From: Paramacrobiotus richtersi
Lineage: Eukaryota; Tardigrada; Eutardigrada; Parachela; Macrobiotidae
DNA: 34,758 nucleotides
Direction of reading: 5' to 3'
Assembly: GCA_034698045.1 (NCBI GenBank)
Contig: JAQGAU010000200.1
Span: forward strand, 1-34,758
The position numbers and the translations under genes were made by a program. Below, piece by piece: positions 11,017-22,053 of the stretch. The notes beneath the pieces were generated by a model. That model was not told where the DNA came from, searched no databases, and was given only the letters and a program-made list of their open reading frames with translations. Each line of letters opens with the position of its first letter. The stretch's first letter is position 1.

Positions 11017-12119
11017 ATGATGAACTGCTGCAAAGTGTGGAGGCTAACGCCGGCGTCATCGTCGGTAATTTGCTGTATTACCTTTGGGATGGTGATGTGG
11101 GCCATGAAGTTTACGATCCTGACTCCAAGCCCTTCTATCGCATGGATATGAATAACCAGCAATACGAGGAAGAACTGGATCCGATTGATATGGAAAAATT
11201 GAAGCTGGATCCGGACGATGGTTCAGAAGCTGAGTAAGCCAAGTTCTCTGTAGTTCGTATGTACTGCGTGTTCGATGATTTTTTAAGTGCTTCTCGGTTA
11301 ATTATTCAAAAAACTAAAGAATTAAACATAAGTAAGGATGAGATTTCTTATTCTTCTCTTGAGCAGATTAGTACTAATCACGATTCTTCTGCGTGACGTG
11401 CATTTGTTAGTATTACAGTGAAGAAAACAGTACAGTATGGAAATTATCGTCAGTTTGGATACGTCTATTACATGCAGTATTTTGCTACGTTTCCTGCAAA
11501 GTGGGTATTACTATTCAGTGCTCAAGAGTCGAAAAATGTTATTTTCGGTCTCGAATAATTCTTTTGTTCCTTGTTTTAAAGTTGTATGTATTGCAGATGC
11601 GGCTTGACAATGGCTTTGTGCCTTGTAAGATTGGCAGGCGGTGACAAAATCGGTTGCTTTGCTTCCAATCTGCAGTGTTTTCGGGCTATGGCCGCGGAGT
11701 ATGATTACGTCTACAACGTGGCCAACATCATTGCACTGTACGATATTGCGACGAACAAATGGCAGAATCTCCCGTGCTTGCCGTTGCCCCGGACCGGCTG
11801 CGCGATGATTCAATGTGGCTCGTTTTTGTACATTATTGGAGGCTGCGAACACAAGGCCCTGGATAGCAGCGGCGGAAACGCTCAGCTCTGTGTCCGTTTG
11901 AATTTGATCGATGGAGGTGATCAGTGGGAGCCAATCGCCGATCTTAACGCACCGCGGACTGATCACATAGCTAGAGTTCAGTACGGGCGTATCATCGTGG
12001 ACGCTGGTCATACGCGAACAAAGATAGTTGCTGAACGGTACAATACGCTGGAGTTCGAAGAGGCACGCTGGTCTGAGGCGTACGACCCGGCGCTGAACTG
12101 TTGGACTGTCCTGAAATAA
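11017..12119 (+). pseudogene. Kelch-only remnant, array copy 4 (BTB and BACK exons missing)
   Basis: Only exons 4 (11017-11233) and 5 (11597-12119, stop TAA) are present, joined by a 363-bp GT-AG intron in the same phase as the other copies. They encode the kelch blades (NLLYYLWDG, FYRMDMN; ALYDIATNKWQNLPCLPLPR; FLYIIGG; WSEAYDPALNCWTVLK) with no internal stop. Nothing resembling the BTB or BACK exons or the upstream GC-rich block occurs in the preceding kilobase. The frame of exon 4 is open back to a possible ATG at 10938, so a short kelch-only protein is conceivable. Loss of the 5' half makes a pseudogene more likely, although the open frame implies recent loss or some constraint. Confidence 0.72.
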
Positions 12120-12404
12120 GCGACATTGGGACCGAAGAAGTTTCTTTACTGTTTCAGCAAATTTTTGGTTAGCAGGAAATAATTTAGACAAGTCTGCAGA
12201 GGTGCTATACCGGAATATTTGCTTTTGCATTAGTTTCCATTTTGTTGCTGCTCTTTCATTTTGTCGCTGTGGTATTTCAGAGTACTGGTCTTCATTGTGG
12301 TATTTTTCTCTCGGAGTTTTATATAATTAGTGCACAGTTATTGTGAATTTCCGTGGTCAGTTTTGCTGATCTTTGTCATGTCACTGATGTGTCAACGATG
12401 TTCT
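12120..12404. other. 3' flank of copy 4
   Basis: This resembles the 3' flanks of the other copies (for example TTTGTCATGTCACTGATG against the GTCATTA stretches elsewhere). It ends at the target site of the foldback element. No gene seen. Confidence 0.5.
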
Positions 12405-12410
12405 AGATTC

Positions 12411-12778
12411 TATGGTGTACCTTTTGTATCCAAAATGTGCAAACAATAACAACAGTCCGTGCAGACAGAGCATACTGACAGTTTTGCAAATCAGACAGGT
12501 TCGACAACAACAACAGACAGGTTCGACAACAACAACCAACCGTACCGACAGTCGCGAAAAACGGTATCGACAACTTTGGCAGTCAGGACAATCGGTACCG
12601 ACAAGTTTTACAGCCACGACAAACAGTCACGACAGTTGGTGCCGACAACTTTGGTAAACATGACAAACAGTTACGACACACTGTACCGACAACTTTTACA
12701 GTTAGGACAAACAGCACAGACAATCTTCGCAGCCACGACAAACAGGCGCAACACTCAATGCCGAAAACGTTGGCAGTC
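12411..12778 (+). repeat. Left terminal inverted repeat of the foldback element
   Basis: Inverted partner of 13960-14322. Degenerate CGACAAC tandem units continue to about 12835, beyond the part mirrored in the right arm, which suggests unit gain or loss between arms. Confidence 0.8.
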
Positions 12779-13959
12779 ATGATAAACAGTCACGACAATG
12801 TACCGACAACTCTGGTAGTGCAGCTTCGGCAGACATAAGAACGCATTAGAATCCTGGCAAAATCAGTGACAAAGCACAGTACATACGCGGTGCTTGAGAA
12901 ACAAATTACTAAGAAAGTAACTGCTGAATGATCAGGCAAAACTGAACGAACATCTAGTGCTCCAAAAAAATAAAACTTGAACTATAAAACGACAAAAAAG
13001 ATATACCTATCGGTAGTAAGTATGGATAATGTATTGCAAGACCAGTCGCACAAAGAAATTCTATATCTGCGGTAAAATTTTTCCACGTGCTAAAGGACGT
13101 CTATCTGTAACTTCAACATAGGCACAGGTTCAGCGGAAGTTCAGCGGTCCAGGATATTGCGAAATCATTAAAACACTGACTGCGCTGTGATTATCGTTTC
13201 ACTTGTTCCATTTCCTAAATCTTTTATCGCCTAATTTCAAACAAAACACAGTAAAACTGATTTCTCGATATAATTTTACAGCGGTGCTACGAAGACTGTG
13301 AATCGAGAAGGCTGTAAAATGGTGACACTGCTGGTATAGTTTTGGCTTCTGCACATGTTTAGCAGAATTGTACAACCCAAGGCTTTATTATTGACGCAGT
13401 ATTCAAGTTCTGACCATACGATTGGTTCAGGATGAAACAAATGCAATGTGTTTCAGTTTTGACGGATTTCGAGGAACGAAAGCGTTCCTTTGCGAAGGCT
13501 GGTTTATGCTATCAGTGAATTCAGTGATTCTCCCCCGCGTGAACTGTACAGCATGGACGGTGAACGGTTCTGAATTTGCTGTGTTTCCCTGATACGAGGC
13601 AGTCTGCCTGGGCTGGAATGCCTACCCTTGATTTCGATGGACTACAGTGAAAAGTACGCGGTTAGCTGTCAACATCTCTGTTCGAGGATGTAAGTAATGG
13701 GCTTAACTCCAAATTTTGAAAATTAACTACGAAAAAAGCGTCCGCAATTGGTGCTGCAATAATTGCGCTCAGTAATGCTGTCTGTGCTCATGCTTCGTTT
13801 GTTTAGATATTTGAATGTGTTGAAACAGTTTGTCGTGATTGCCAGCGCTTTCAATGCTGTTTGTCTATACTATCGGTATTTGTTTTGTGGTGCTTTAAGT
13901 GCGCGATTTTTGCCATGACTTCGTGATTGTTTAAGTACTCAGTGACTTTGTCTTGTCTG

Positions 13960-14322
13960 CCAACTTTGTCGGCATTGAGTGTTGCGCCTGTTTGTCGTGG
14001 CTGCGAAGATTGTCTGCGCGGTTTGTTCAAACTGCAGAAGTCGTTGGTACTGTGCGTCGTGACTGTTTGTCGTGTTTGCCAAGGTTGTCGGCACCAACTG
14101 TCGTGACTGTTTGTCGTGGCTGTAAAACTTATCGGTACCGATTGTCCTGACTGCCAAAGTTGTCGATACCGTTTTTCGCGACTGTCGGTACGGTTAGTTG
14201 TTGTTGTCGAACCTGTCTGTTGTTGTTGTCGAACCTGTCTGATTTGCAAAACTGTCAGTATGCTCTGTCTGCACAGATTGTTGTTATTGTTTGCACATTT
14301 TGGATACAAAAGGTACACCATA
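13960..14322 (-). repeat. Right terminal inverted repeat of the foldback element
   Basis: Reverse complement of the left arm. Scattered point differences, such as CACGACGCACAGTACCAAC against TACGACACACTGTACCGAC, show the arms have diverged slightly. Confidence 0.8.
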
Positions 14323-14811
14323 AGATTCCCAGTTCAAACAATCGAAATAGGTCTGCATTCCATTTATCCGGCACCATAAGTTCACGGTTTCCTCCGCTCT
14401 GTCGTTCAAACATTTTCATACACAAAATAAAACACAGCAACAGTCCGATTTGCATACACTGTAATCTGCAGAAGGTTCTCAACGGGAATTGGGGACACAT
14501 TGATACTAGAGTGCCGAAGATAAACCCGGGGTCCAGAGTGCCGAAGATAAACCCGGGGTCCTCTCGCTACGTGAGTCACGCAGCCACGCTGTACCACATG
14601 TACAAGTAAAATTAGTCAACCCATTGCGGGTCCGCGGGTGCATGCTCTTCTTGACTCAGCTGGTTCTGTTGACCGTAAATTAGATGCAACTTTCAGTCCA
14701 GAAATCCGCGACAGTTTTCTTCTGATTATCCCTTGCAAGTAAGAACTTTATTTCGCAATTTGAGCCTACCCAAGCAACGCAAGCCGACCAGTTGTGATCG
14801 ACTAGTCCGAT
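14323..14811. other. Promoter flank of copy 5
   Basis: From about 14395 this aligns with the promoter flanks of copies 2 and 3 (CTGTCGTTCAAACATTTTC against CATCGTTCGAATGTTTTCG). It contains the doubled GC-rich block. No ORF of interest. Confidence 0.55.
14508..14561 (+). promoter_or_regulatory. Conserved upstream block of copy 5, tandemly doubled
   Basis: Two identical 27-bp units (14508-14534 and 14535-14561) begin AGAGTGCCGAAGATAAACCC and end GGGGTCC, 277-304 bp upstream of the copy 5 ATG. Copies 2 and 3 have one such block each. The exact doubling next to the one intact copy suggests a possible dosage effect on transcription, which is inference. Confidence 0.55.
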
Positions 14812-17223
14812 ATGGACCGAGACAAGAGAAGTCATGATGGAATGCTTACCGTAGGGCTGGCAGCACGATCTTGCAGCTTCTATAGCTTTAATTTTTAGCC
14901 TACTGTTATGTTTCACAGAAATCGAGACTTGGGCGTGCGACCGGAGAGCATAATATGGGCGAGAAATCAAAGCCTTCGCCGCAGAAAATCAAGCTATCCG
15001 TCGGCGACACTGTGATTGTGACGGATAAGCAGAGACTCATCAAAACCTCGCCGTACTTTGCTTCCCTCCTTAGATTCCACGCCAGTGACGACTTGGAAGC
15101 AGTGTCTCTGGTTCCTCCCAAAAATGTTGATCTGGAGTCCTTTTTGGCCGTGCTGAATAACCTCTCCAGTACCAGCTTGAAGCTGAACATCACTGCCGAA
15201 AACTTGTGGGATTCTGTTGTACTGTCTAAATATTTCCAAGTGGAGGAGATGGAGAACAAGTGTTGGAAAGCCTTCCGGAAACTGTTGCCGACGTTGACGA
15301 TGGATGAACTGCTTCACGTGTGGCGCAATGGACATGCTTGCGCTGTTGATAAGGTAACGACACTGGCTTTGGTGGGGATTTCACTTAAGATGGGATTGGC
15401 CAGCGAGTCCATGGAGTTTTTGGATTTTTCCGCTGATGAATTGGTCGCACTGATGGCCGACGAGTGTTTTCTGCCGTTATCTGAAGCAAAAGTTTGCGAG
15501 GTGATTACTGTATACAGATCGTTTCTACTCTAACCACACCAATCCCGGGCCATTGCCGGCCAACAGATGTTTGGCAGCTTCGATACTTTTGGTCGATATT
15601 CTAATAAGATGTAATTCCTGTTAAATCATCGGTCTGATTCCGTTACTGTGCTTCGTCTATCGGGCATTGTTTTTGGTTTTTCTGATAATGTGGCTATTCG
15701 GAAAGTTAGTAACATGAGAAACTCCTGTAGTGGAATTCAGTTCTGCATGGCACACGGAGCAATCTAACCGTGCAACTTCCCCGTTGTACATATGTACATG
15801 TTACACAAATCAGTATTACACAATCACACACTAAAAAACAACCGTGTAACTGTATTGCACAGGCTATCAGAGCGTGGTGTGAGCACGATCCCGAAGACCG
15901 GAAGAAGAACGAAGTATTGGAGCGAGTTTTTGCTGAAGTAGTGTGGGACGAGTCGACAAAACCTGTGATCGAGTCGATACTTCCTCAATACCGACAGCCG
16001 AGTAAAATGCTGAAGAGAACGGTCAACAGCGATGACCATAGAATTCCGGGTAAGAAACAAAAGAGGAGATTTGCATTTTCCGACGTTTACAGTATGCCGT
16101 TTCCATGCTGTGCAGATGATGGACTGCTGAAAAAAGTTAACGCAAGTGCCGGCGTCATCATCGGAAATTTTCTTTATTTTCTGCGGGATGGTGGCGTAGA
16201 TTACGGAATTCCTGCCCAGTCATTCTATCGGATGGATATGAATGACGAGAAACGCAAGAAAAAGCTGGATCCGATTGGTGTCGAAGAACTGCAGTTGGAT
16301 CCGGATGATTCAGAAGCTGCTAAGTACGCTTAGTTCTCACAACCGCTCAGTGTCTGTTTGGTATTCTGTAACTGCTGGCGGTCTCAACCAATTTGCTGTT
16401 CGGTTAACTGCTCAGAAAAGTACAGTAAGCGTAACTAAAAACCAAGTGAAGAGCGGATTCTTTACTTCAGTCATGATTAAGCAGTAGCCGTAGGTATACT
16501 CTTTCGATATTTTAGTGGAGAAGACATCTAGATATAAAAGAACGTTGGGAATTATTTATAACACATTTCTTAACTACGTTTTCGGCACGGTGGGCACTGG
16601 GCAGTAATCGTACTCGCCGTAATCGTAAGGCCGTTATCGTTTTCGTAGAGGTAAATTATACGTCTTGCAGGTACAGCTTGTGCATTGTAAGATTGGCAGA
16701 CGGTGACAAAATCGGTTGCTTTGGTTCCCACATGCAGTATCTCCGGTATGAACAGGAACACAATCTGGCCAATATTATTTCACTATACGACACTGCGACT
16801 GACGAATGGCGAGACCTCCCGTCCTTACCCTTGCCCCGGGCCGACTGTGCCATGATCCAGTGCGGCTCCTTTCTGTACGTCATCGGAGGAACCGAGCACA
16901 AGGCATTGGACAAGGAGGGTGATAACGCCCAGCATTGCTTCCGTCTGGATTTGATCAAGTTTACGGCTGATCCGAAAATTCAGTGGGAGCGGATCGCTGA
17001 TCTTAATGCACCGAGAATTGATCATAAAGTTAAGATTCATTATGGGCGTATCATCGTGTGCGCAGGCAAAACATGTACTATGGTCGCTGATGATGATGAA
17101 TGGGGAGATGATGATGATGGTGCTGATGAAAGAGCCATGACGCTTCGGTTCCGAGATGCACGTTGGTCTGAGGCTTACGACCCGACGCTGAATTGTTGGA
17201 CTGTTTTACAATTGTCGGCATAA
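14812..17223 (+). CDS. BTB-BACK-kelch (KLHL-like) protein, array copy 5, intact
   Basis: Exons: 14812-14850, 14919-15500, 15863-16049, 16116-16323, 16671-17223, giving 522 aa. All introns are GT-AG. The BTB domain is about residues 36-135 (DTVIVTDKQRLIKTSPYFAS onward), BACK about 140-262 (closing AIRAWCEHDPEDRK), and kelch about 275-520 with four recognisable degenerate blades: FLYFLRDGG, LYDTATDEWRDLPSLPLPR, FLYVIGG and WSEAYDPTLNCWTVL. Classical KLHL proteins have five or six blades, so the propeller is short or divergent. The expected role is a cullin-3 ligase adaptor in the cytosol or nucleus; the substrate is unknown. Intron 3 (66 bp) has no stop and keeps frame, so its retention would only add 22 residues. 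It is the only fully visible copy with no defect. Confidence 0.88.
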
Positions 17224-18006
17224 GGCATGGACTCTGAAAACTTACTTTCATGGTCGCACTGTTACAGCACGTTTGCTCCATTTTTTAGTCTCGTTCCAGT
17301 ACTGTAGTCGTTATGGTGGTGGTGTACTATTGTAAGTGTACTGGTATGGTGGTACTCATCATTGTGGAAGCTTCTCTTGGTATTTCTTTTTCTTTTGTGC
17401 ACTTTCCATACAAGGCTGTATTTATCTTTCTGCTGTTGTCATACTAAGATCAGGCACTGGATTCACTGCAGGTTAAACAGATAGGTACCTTCGAAGTAGT
17501 ATTTAAAGAAAACGATTCTTTATTCATGACTTAGAAATGTACACAACAAAAGAAGAAACTGAAAAGAAATTGAATAAATTTAAAGATGTTATTTTTCAAC
17601 AAAAACCAGTTCTCGATGCTCAGCCTATTTTTCCATGGAAATTTGTCACAAACGGCTTCAGACTTTCGCTACGTGTACAGATCGAGTCGATGCGGAAACC
17701 GTAGTACGGTATACAGCAAATGGTGTTTTGATTCCCGCTTCAAACGCACACTCCGAATCGCTAGCTTGGTATATAAAAACGTGTAAGTCACTATCTGCCT
17801 TAACAATAATAACAGCAAAAACGGTTTCGACAAGGAAATGCATCGTTTGCATCTAGTCTGCACAACACCAAGAACTACCAACTGCTAAAAGATCCACCAG
17901 GAAATTACAAGCGCAACGTCTAAATAATAAAAAAATAACAACAACTTCAAAACCCGTCAACAATTATAGTCCCAAGCTTTCAACCCCTGTGCACGCGATT
18001 CGCACA
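17224..18006. other. Convergent 3' region between copy 5 and the F-box gene
   Basis: The first roughly 250 bp belong to the 3' flank shared by the array, including the empty counterpart of the foldback target near 17455-17480. Further right, TTTATT at 17519 reads AATAAA on the minus strand and could be a distant polyA signal for the F-box gene, about 480 bp past its stop. No gene seen. Confidence 0.5.
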
Positions 18007-20575
18007 TCAGAATTGCCACTGGTCACTGTTCACCAGAAGCCACAAGGTCGTCTTGCGGAGTGTCTGCAGGTTATCCGGCTTATCCAGTTGCGCAGCTTGC
18101 ACATGCTTCCACGAGCACTTGGGTCCAAAACGCTCATCATCAAACTCCCATTTGCGAAGAATCTATAAAACATACTCGTAAGCAATACGCCGATAGGGAT
18201 ATCAAATGAAAGGTCACTAGCAAAGAACTCGTGATTCAGATTCCGGAGTGACATACAAAGCGCGAGTTCTGGCACACTTTCATCCGATTCAAAAGACTTG
18301 GCGCAAGTGACTGGGGTATGTTATTTCTCAGTTCAGTTGATAAAGCTAACAAGCTATGATATCGAAGCCTGCAGTGAAACTCGACAGCAGTATCCAGTTG
18401 CTAAACGTTACCAGTTCCGGAGCTCGTAACCTCATTGTATGCATTTGAACTGTTAGAAAACTGTCCACTATTTCACGGTTTGGCTGTACACATGACGTTT
18501 ACCATTTCTGCCATATGCATACCAAAAACAAACCTAGTTTCCATACTTTTACTGTGATATACAAGGAGATGCATTCAGCTGACCACATACCTTCAAAAAT
18601 CGTTTCTCGGGTTTGTTGTGAGCTTGAAAGAAGACAGCAGACAAATGCGCCAGCGAAATCAACGCCGTCATGGGTGGAAAGTTGGCCTCATAAACATCCC
18701 TCACACCCACAGCCGAATCCGTGCGAACGACACAACGATCCACGTCAAACTGCTGTTCGTCAAGGAACACATCCCCATACCGCCTGAACATGTATCCCAG
18801 CGGATACTCCACGGTGACATTCTTTAGAGCCAGACGAGAACAACAGGAACGCAGCGGCTTTGTTACGATGAAATCACCCGGGTTGACAAGCAGTTCACCG
18901 CTAATGCGCAGATTGGCCAGGACGATCATGGAGAGTTTGATTCCTGAAATCAGTACAGTGTCTGGATTAGGCAGTTAGCATTTCGTGCTCCACCGAATCA
19001 TGTTTTTGCTGTTTTTAATAATTATCAATTATTAATCTTAAAAAAATGATTTTCTAAAATAATTCTGAAGTAATTTTTAATAATCTGAAACTTTTGAAAT
19101 AATTTTTGAAAAATAAATAATTTTTAATAAGCTAAAACTTTCCAATTATCTTTATTATAATGGCAGTTTTGAGTATTTTCAAAAAAGCTATTTAACATGG
19201 GAGTTTTGTCAATTTTTGTCACAATTTAAACGTCACAATGTCATATCTTAATACTACTTTAACAGTTGACACGGCAATTGCCGTGTCAACGGGGCCTTTG
19301 CAAAGGCCCCGTTCGCAGATCATAACTTCTGAACTGTACCTGCAATATCCAGTATTTTCTTAATAATTTTAGCAGCCGGCCGATAAAGACACACATTCCG
19401 TGCCGTCGAAGAGTCCCCAATCAACACCAGGATTTTGACAAATCTTAAGCTTTTGTACAGACACGCCCCAAACTTCCCGGAAGACACTTTCACAGTGCGC
19501 AGATCCATCTTCACAATCCGACTACAGTTGGACGACAAAATGATCCAGTTCCAGTTGTGACAAACACGACGCAGCCGGGTGCTATCTGTGGCGTCCATGG
19601 AAGAAAACGTCTCGGTCAGAATATCGAACGGGATCTCGTGGATGTGGATATCGTCAATGCTTCTCATAGCTGAATCCGGGAAAAATTCGGTTAAATATTT
19701 TGACTGCACCTCCGCTGCTTTCTTGAACATGAAGTTCTACAAATTACACGGAAAGTGTTGCTGTATACAACCGAGCAAAATACGAGTAACTACAATCATA
19801 AGAAAAGGGTCAAAATTCACGGAAAAACTCAAAACTGTGAACTGTCCTTCGGGAAGACGAAAAACACACATCTCCAGGATTACCGACCAAAGCGCAGATT
19901 TTCATGAAAAAGTCACTAATTTGTTCAGCACGCTACAGTAAACTGAAATTTGCTCAATTTTACTGAAAAACGACGATTTTGTTCACAAACATGAGACAGG
20001 TAACCACTACTTACCCGGAACGTATTCTGATACATGGAAAGGAACTTCATCGTCAGATACGTGAATCCACCGTTCCCGATCTCCAGAAGCAGTGCAAACG
20101 GGAGATTCTTCCACAAACCCTGGAAGCTCACACCAGCAGTGAATCCCTTGGGAAAGGGAACCGAGATCTTCACAAAAACATCCGCCTTCAGATGCTGATA
20201 CGGCTGCGGGAGAAAACTCCGTACGAAACGAATAGGGAACACGTCCTGCACGCGCACACCGTTTTTGTCGAATTCCGCCAGGATGAACTTGCTACTAGAT
20301 ACTTCACGTATGGTTTTGGCAGGGAACCAGGTCCAAGGCTGATCTGCTGCCAGTTGGTGCAGAACGTACTTGGCTCTGTCGTTCAACACGGTCTCGGGTG
20401 CTGTGGAGACGGAGAAGACCTTTTTGTAGGGGTGGAACTCGGGAGTTTTGTTTGGGACTCGGAAATCAATCCAGAGTCCGGAGTCTGTTTTGTCGATAAC
20501 ATGGCCTCGTTGTATCACTCCGCCGTTTCCCCGAACGTCCACCGCGTTCCACGCAGATATCTCGCGTTCTAACAT
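18007..20575 (-). CDS. F-box protein with N-terminal tandem Tudor/Agenet-like region
   Basis: Exons in transcript order: 20575-20015, 19736-19340, 18943-18591, 18162-18007 (TGA). Phases agree and give 488 aa. Residues 10-56 (AVDVRGNGGVIQRGHVID, then GLWIDF) and 80-120 (WTWFPAKTIREV, then FILAEFDKNG) look like two small beta-barrel units of Tudor/Agenet type. Residues about 219-257 form an F-box (HEIPFDILTETFSSMDATDS, then RLRRVCHNW), which by family binds Skp1 in SCF ubiquitin ligases. The remainder shows no domain I recognise. The start is the first ATG of the open frame. An N-terminal recognition region before the F-box is unusual, as most F-box proteins put recognition after it. The F-box call is fairly firm; the Tudor/Agenet call is by eye. 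Confidence 0.75.
18944..19339 (-). other. Intron 2 of the F-box gene: AT-rich with twin palindromes
   Basis: A 396-bp intron. Bases 19015-19140 are very AT-rich, with repeated AATAATTTTTAATAA-like runs. Two perfect 26-bp palindromes at 19265-19313 lie close to its donor end. Phase agreement across the flanking exons argues against a missed exon. Confidence 0.65.
19265..19313. repeat. Two overlapping perfect 26-bp palindromes
   Basis: Palindrome 1 is 19265-19290, centred on GGCAATTGCC. Palindrome 2 is 19288-19313, centred on GGCCTTTGCAAAGGCC. They share the trinucleotide AAC at 19288-19290. Each is its own exact reverse complement. They could form two adjacent cruciforms in DNA or stacked hairpins in the intron RNA. 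Confidence 0.9.
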
Positions 20576-21667
20576 GGTTAAAATTTTGAACCCAGGGTAA
20601 TCAATAAAGTTTGAAGAACCAAAATCACATCGTGGGGAATATAACAATTGCGTCAGGACGAGTATTCCAGACTGGATTGTTCGCGATTTGAACGCAGGAA
20701 TTTACAGCACACAACGTAGTTTTCACCGAGGGCGGGAGGCAGGTTTAACGAAAGAGCGGGAATGCCGTAATCTGGTGAACGGTGGTTTAATACTTGTTTC
20801 CGCTTTTCGTCGGCTCATTTCCACCCCGAATATGTTACGACAACAAGTAAGAAAATGAACTCGAGCCTAACGCAAAAGAAAATGAGCGAATCTGGTGTCT
20901 AGTAACTTTTCTTTGATACAAATAACACGTTAGATAATACTTACCGACTTCGCGGTTCACAATTCATAATTCACAATTCAGAAGAAAAGACACTTCATCT
21001 TTGACCATCTAATTATAAAACAGCCGCTTATTTCGGGAATTTCTTGTAATATGAATAATGATTTTATATATGAAAATATGAGTTTAAACCGCCCATTTTT
21101 TTCGACCGACAAGTGAGTAGAACTTACAAGTTACGTTGATCCAACTTTTACCAGCGTTGCAGTTTTTGCTACAGTTTAACCAAACGCTAACTATTTCTAC
21201 GTGCATGCTCTGTCTTATGGTCAATTTGGGTTATCATGCATGGTCAGGCAGGGGAGTAAAAATCTATCTATTTATCTGCAATCACAGAAGTGGTTCAGAG
21301 TTTCAAGAGTTCACAAGCATAAATCAATACGTCATTGAAGCTGTAAGCATATTCCACTGATTTCGATATTGCACTCTAAAATCACATTTGCAGTTAGTAG
21401 AAACAAGTGTTCTGTCAAGCGGCTCAGATGGCCCCAAATTGTTCAAAACTCACTGGTACTTTGGCGTTTGGTGAAATTATTGGTGACCTTTGATCACATC
21501 CACCGCATAGCAGCAATTTAAGCGATCTACTTCACGGTATAACCGGAGTAACTAGGTTGTTAACAGCGTACAGTCTGGAGCTGTACGCAGACACCAAACC
21601 TCGATGACGAGACTGCAGCCCTTACGAACGCGCGAAACTATTCAACTAGTAGGGTGAACGTCGTAGC

Positions 21668-21728
21668 GTGTAGACGGTACCCGTTTCCGCTGCCGGTAGT
21701 GTGTAGACGGTGTCCGTTTCCGCTGCCG
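21668..21728. repeat. Tandem repeat, 28 bp x 2 with 33-bp spacing
   Basis: Units at 21668-21695 and 21701-21728 both read GTGTAGACGGT, two variable bases, then CCGTTTCCGCTGCCG. Small and of unknown role. Confidence 0.8.
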
Positions 21729-22053
21729 AGTCGAAAGATGGACTTGACCCCTGCATTGATGAGCATGCCTCTTCCATTTGACCATCTAAATTGGGGAAGA
21801 GGAGGAAGGGATCGTGTTCTGAGGGGTTTGGATATTTTTTGACAAAGAAAGAAAGAGGCAACTTATTGATCCGTTCAACGGAAGTGTGCGTCAAGACGGT
21901 CAAGCTGCAAACGGTAACGGCCGCCTTGGCTCGACCATGCCGAATCGAGCGTAACATGCGTGGCGATTCTGAATTATACAAGTCAGTCGATCGCGTATGA
22001 GAACTCGCTTCACAGGAACTGCACTGTCAGCTGAATACAGTTGTCGTGCTGCA

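Larger units (their letters stand above)
12405..14328. mobile_element. Foldback-type non-autonomous DNA element with 6-bp target duplication
   Basis: The element spans 12411-14322 and begins TATGGTGTACCTTTTG, with the reverse complement at its right end. Arms of about 365 bp (12411 to about 12778, and about 13960 to 14322) are near-identical inverted repeats. Beyond the outer 70 bp each arm is built of degenerate tandem units of roughly 40 bp around CGACAACTTTGGCAGTCA. AGATTC flanks both sides (12405-12410, 14323-14328) as a target duplication. The matching flank of copy 5 (near 17455-17480) lacks the element. The 1.2-kb centre has no long ORF and no transposase. The arm ORFs rich in Q, T and N are translations of the repeat, not genes. 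The superfamily is not assigned. Confidence 0.85.

Noticed and set aside
12412..12782. ORFs rich in Q, T and N (and the matching minus-strand ORF at 13851-14321)
   Set aside because: They are translations of the tandem units in the foldback arms; the same peptide appears in both arms only because the arms are inverted copies.
21646..21981. 111-codon minus-strand ORF with repeated AETDTVYTL-like peptides
   Set aside because: It has no ATG at its start, the peptide repeat comes from the 28-bp DNA repeat, and no splice partners or family resemblance are visible.
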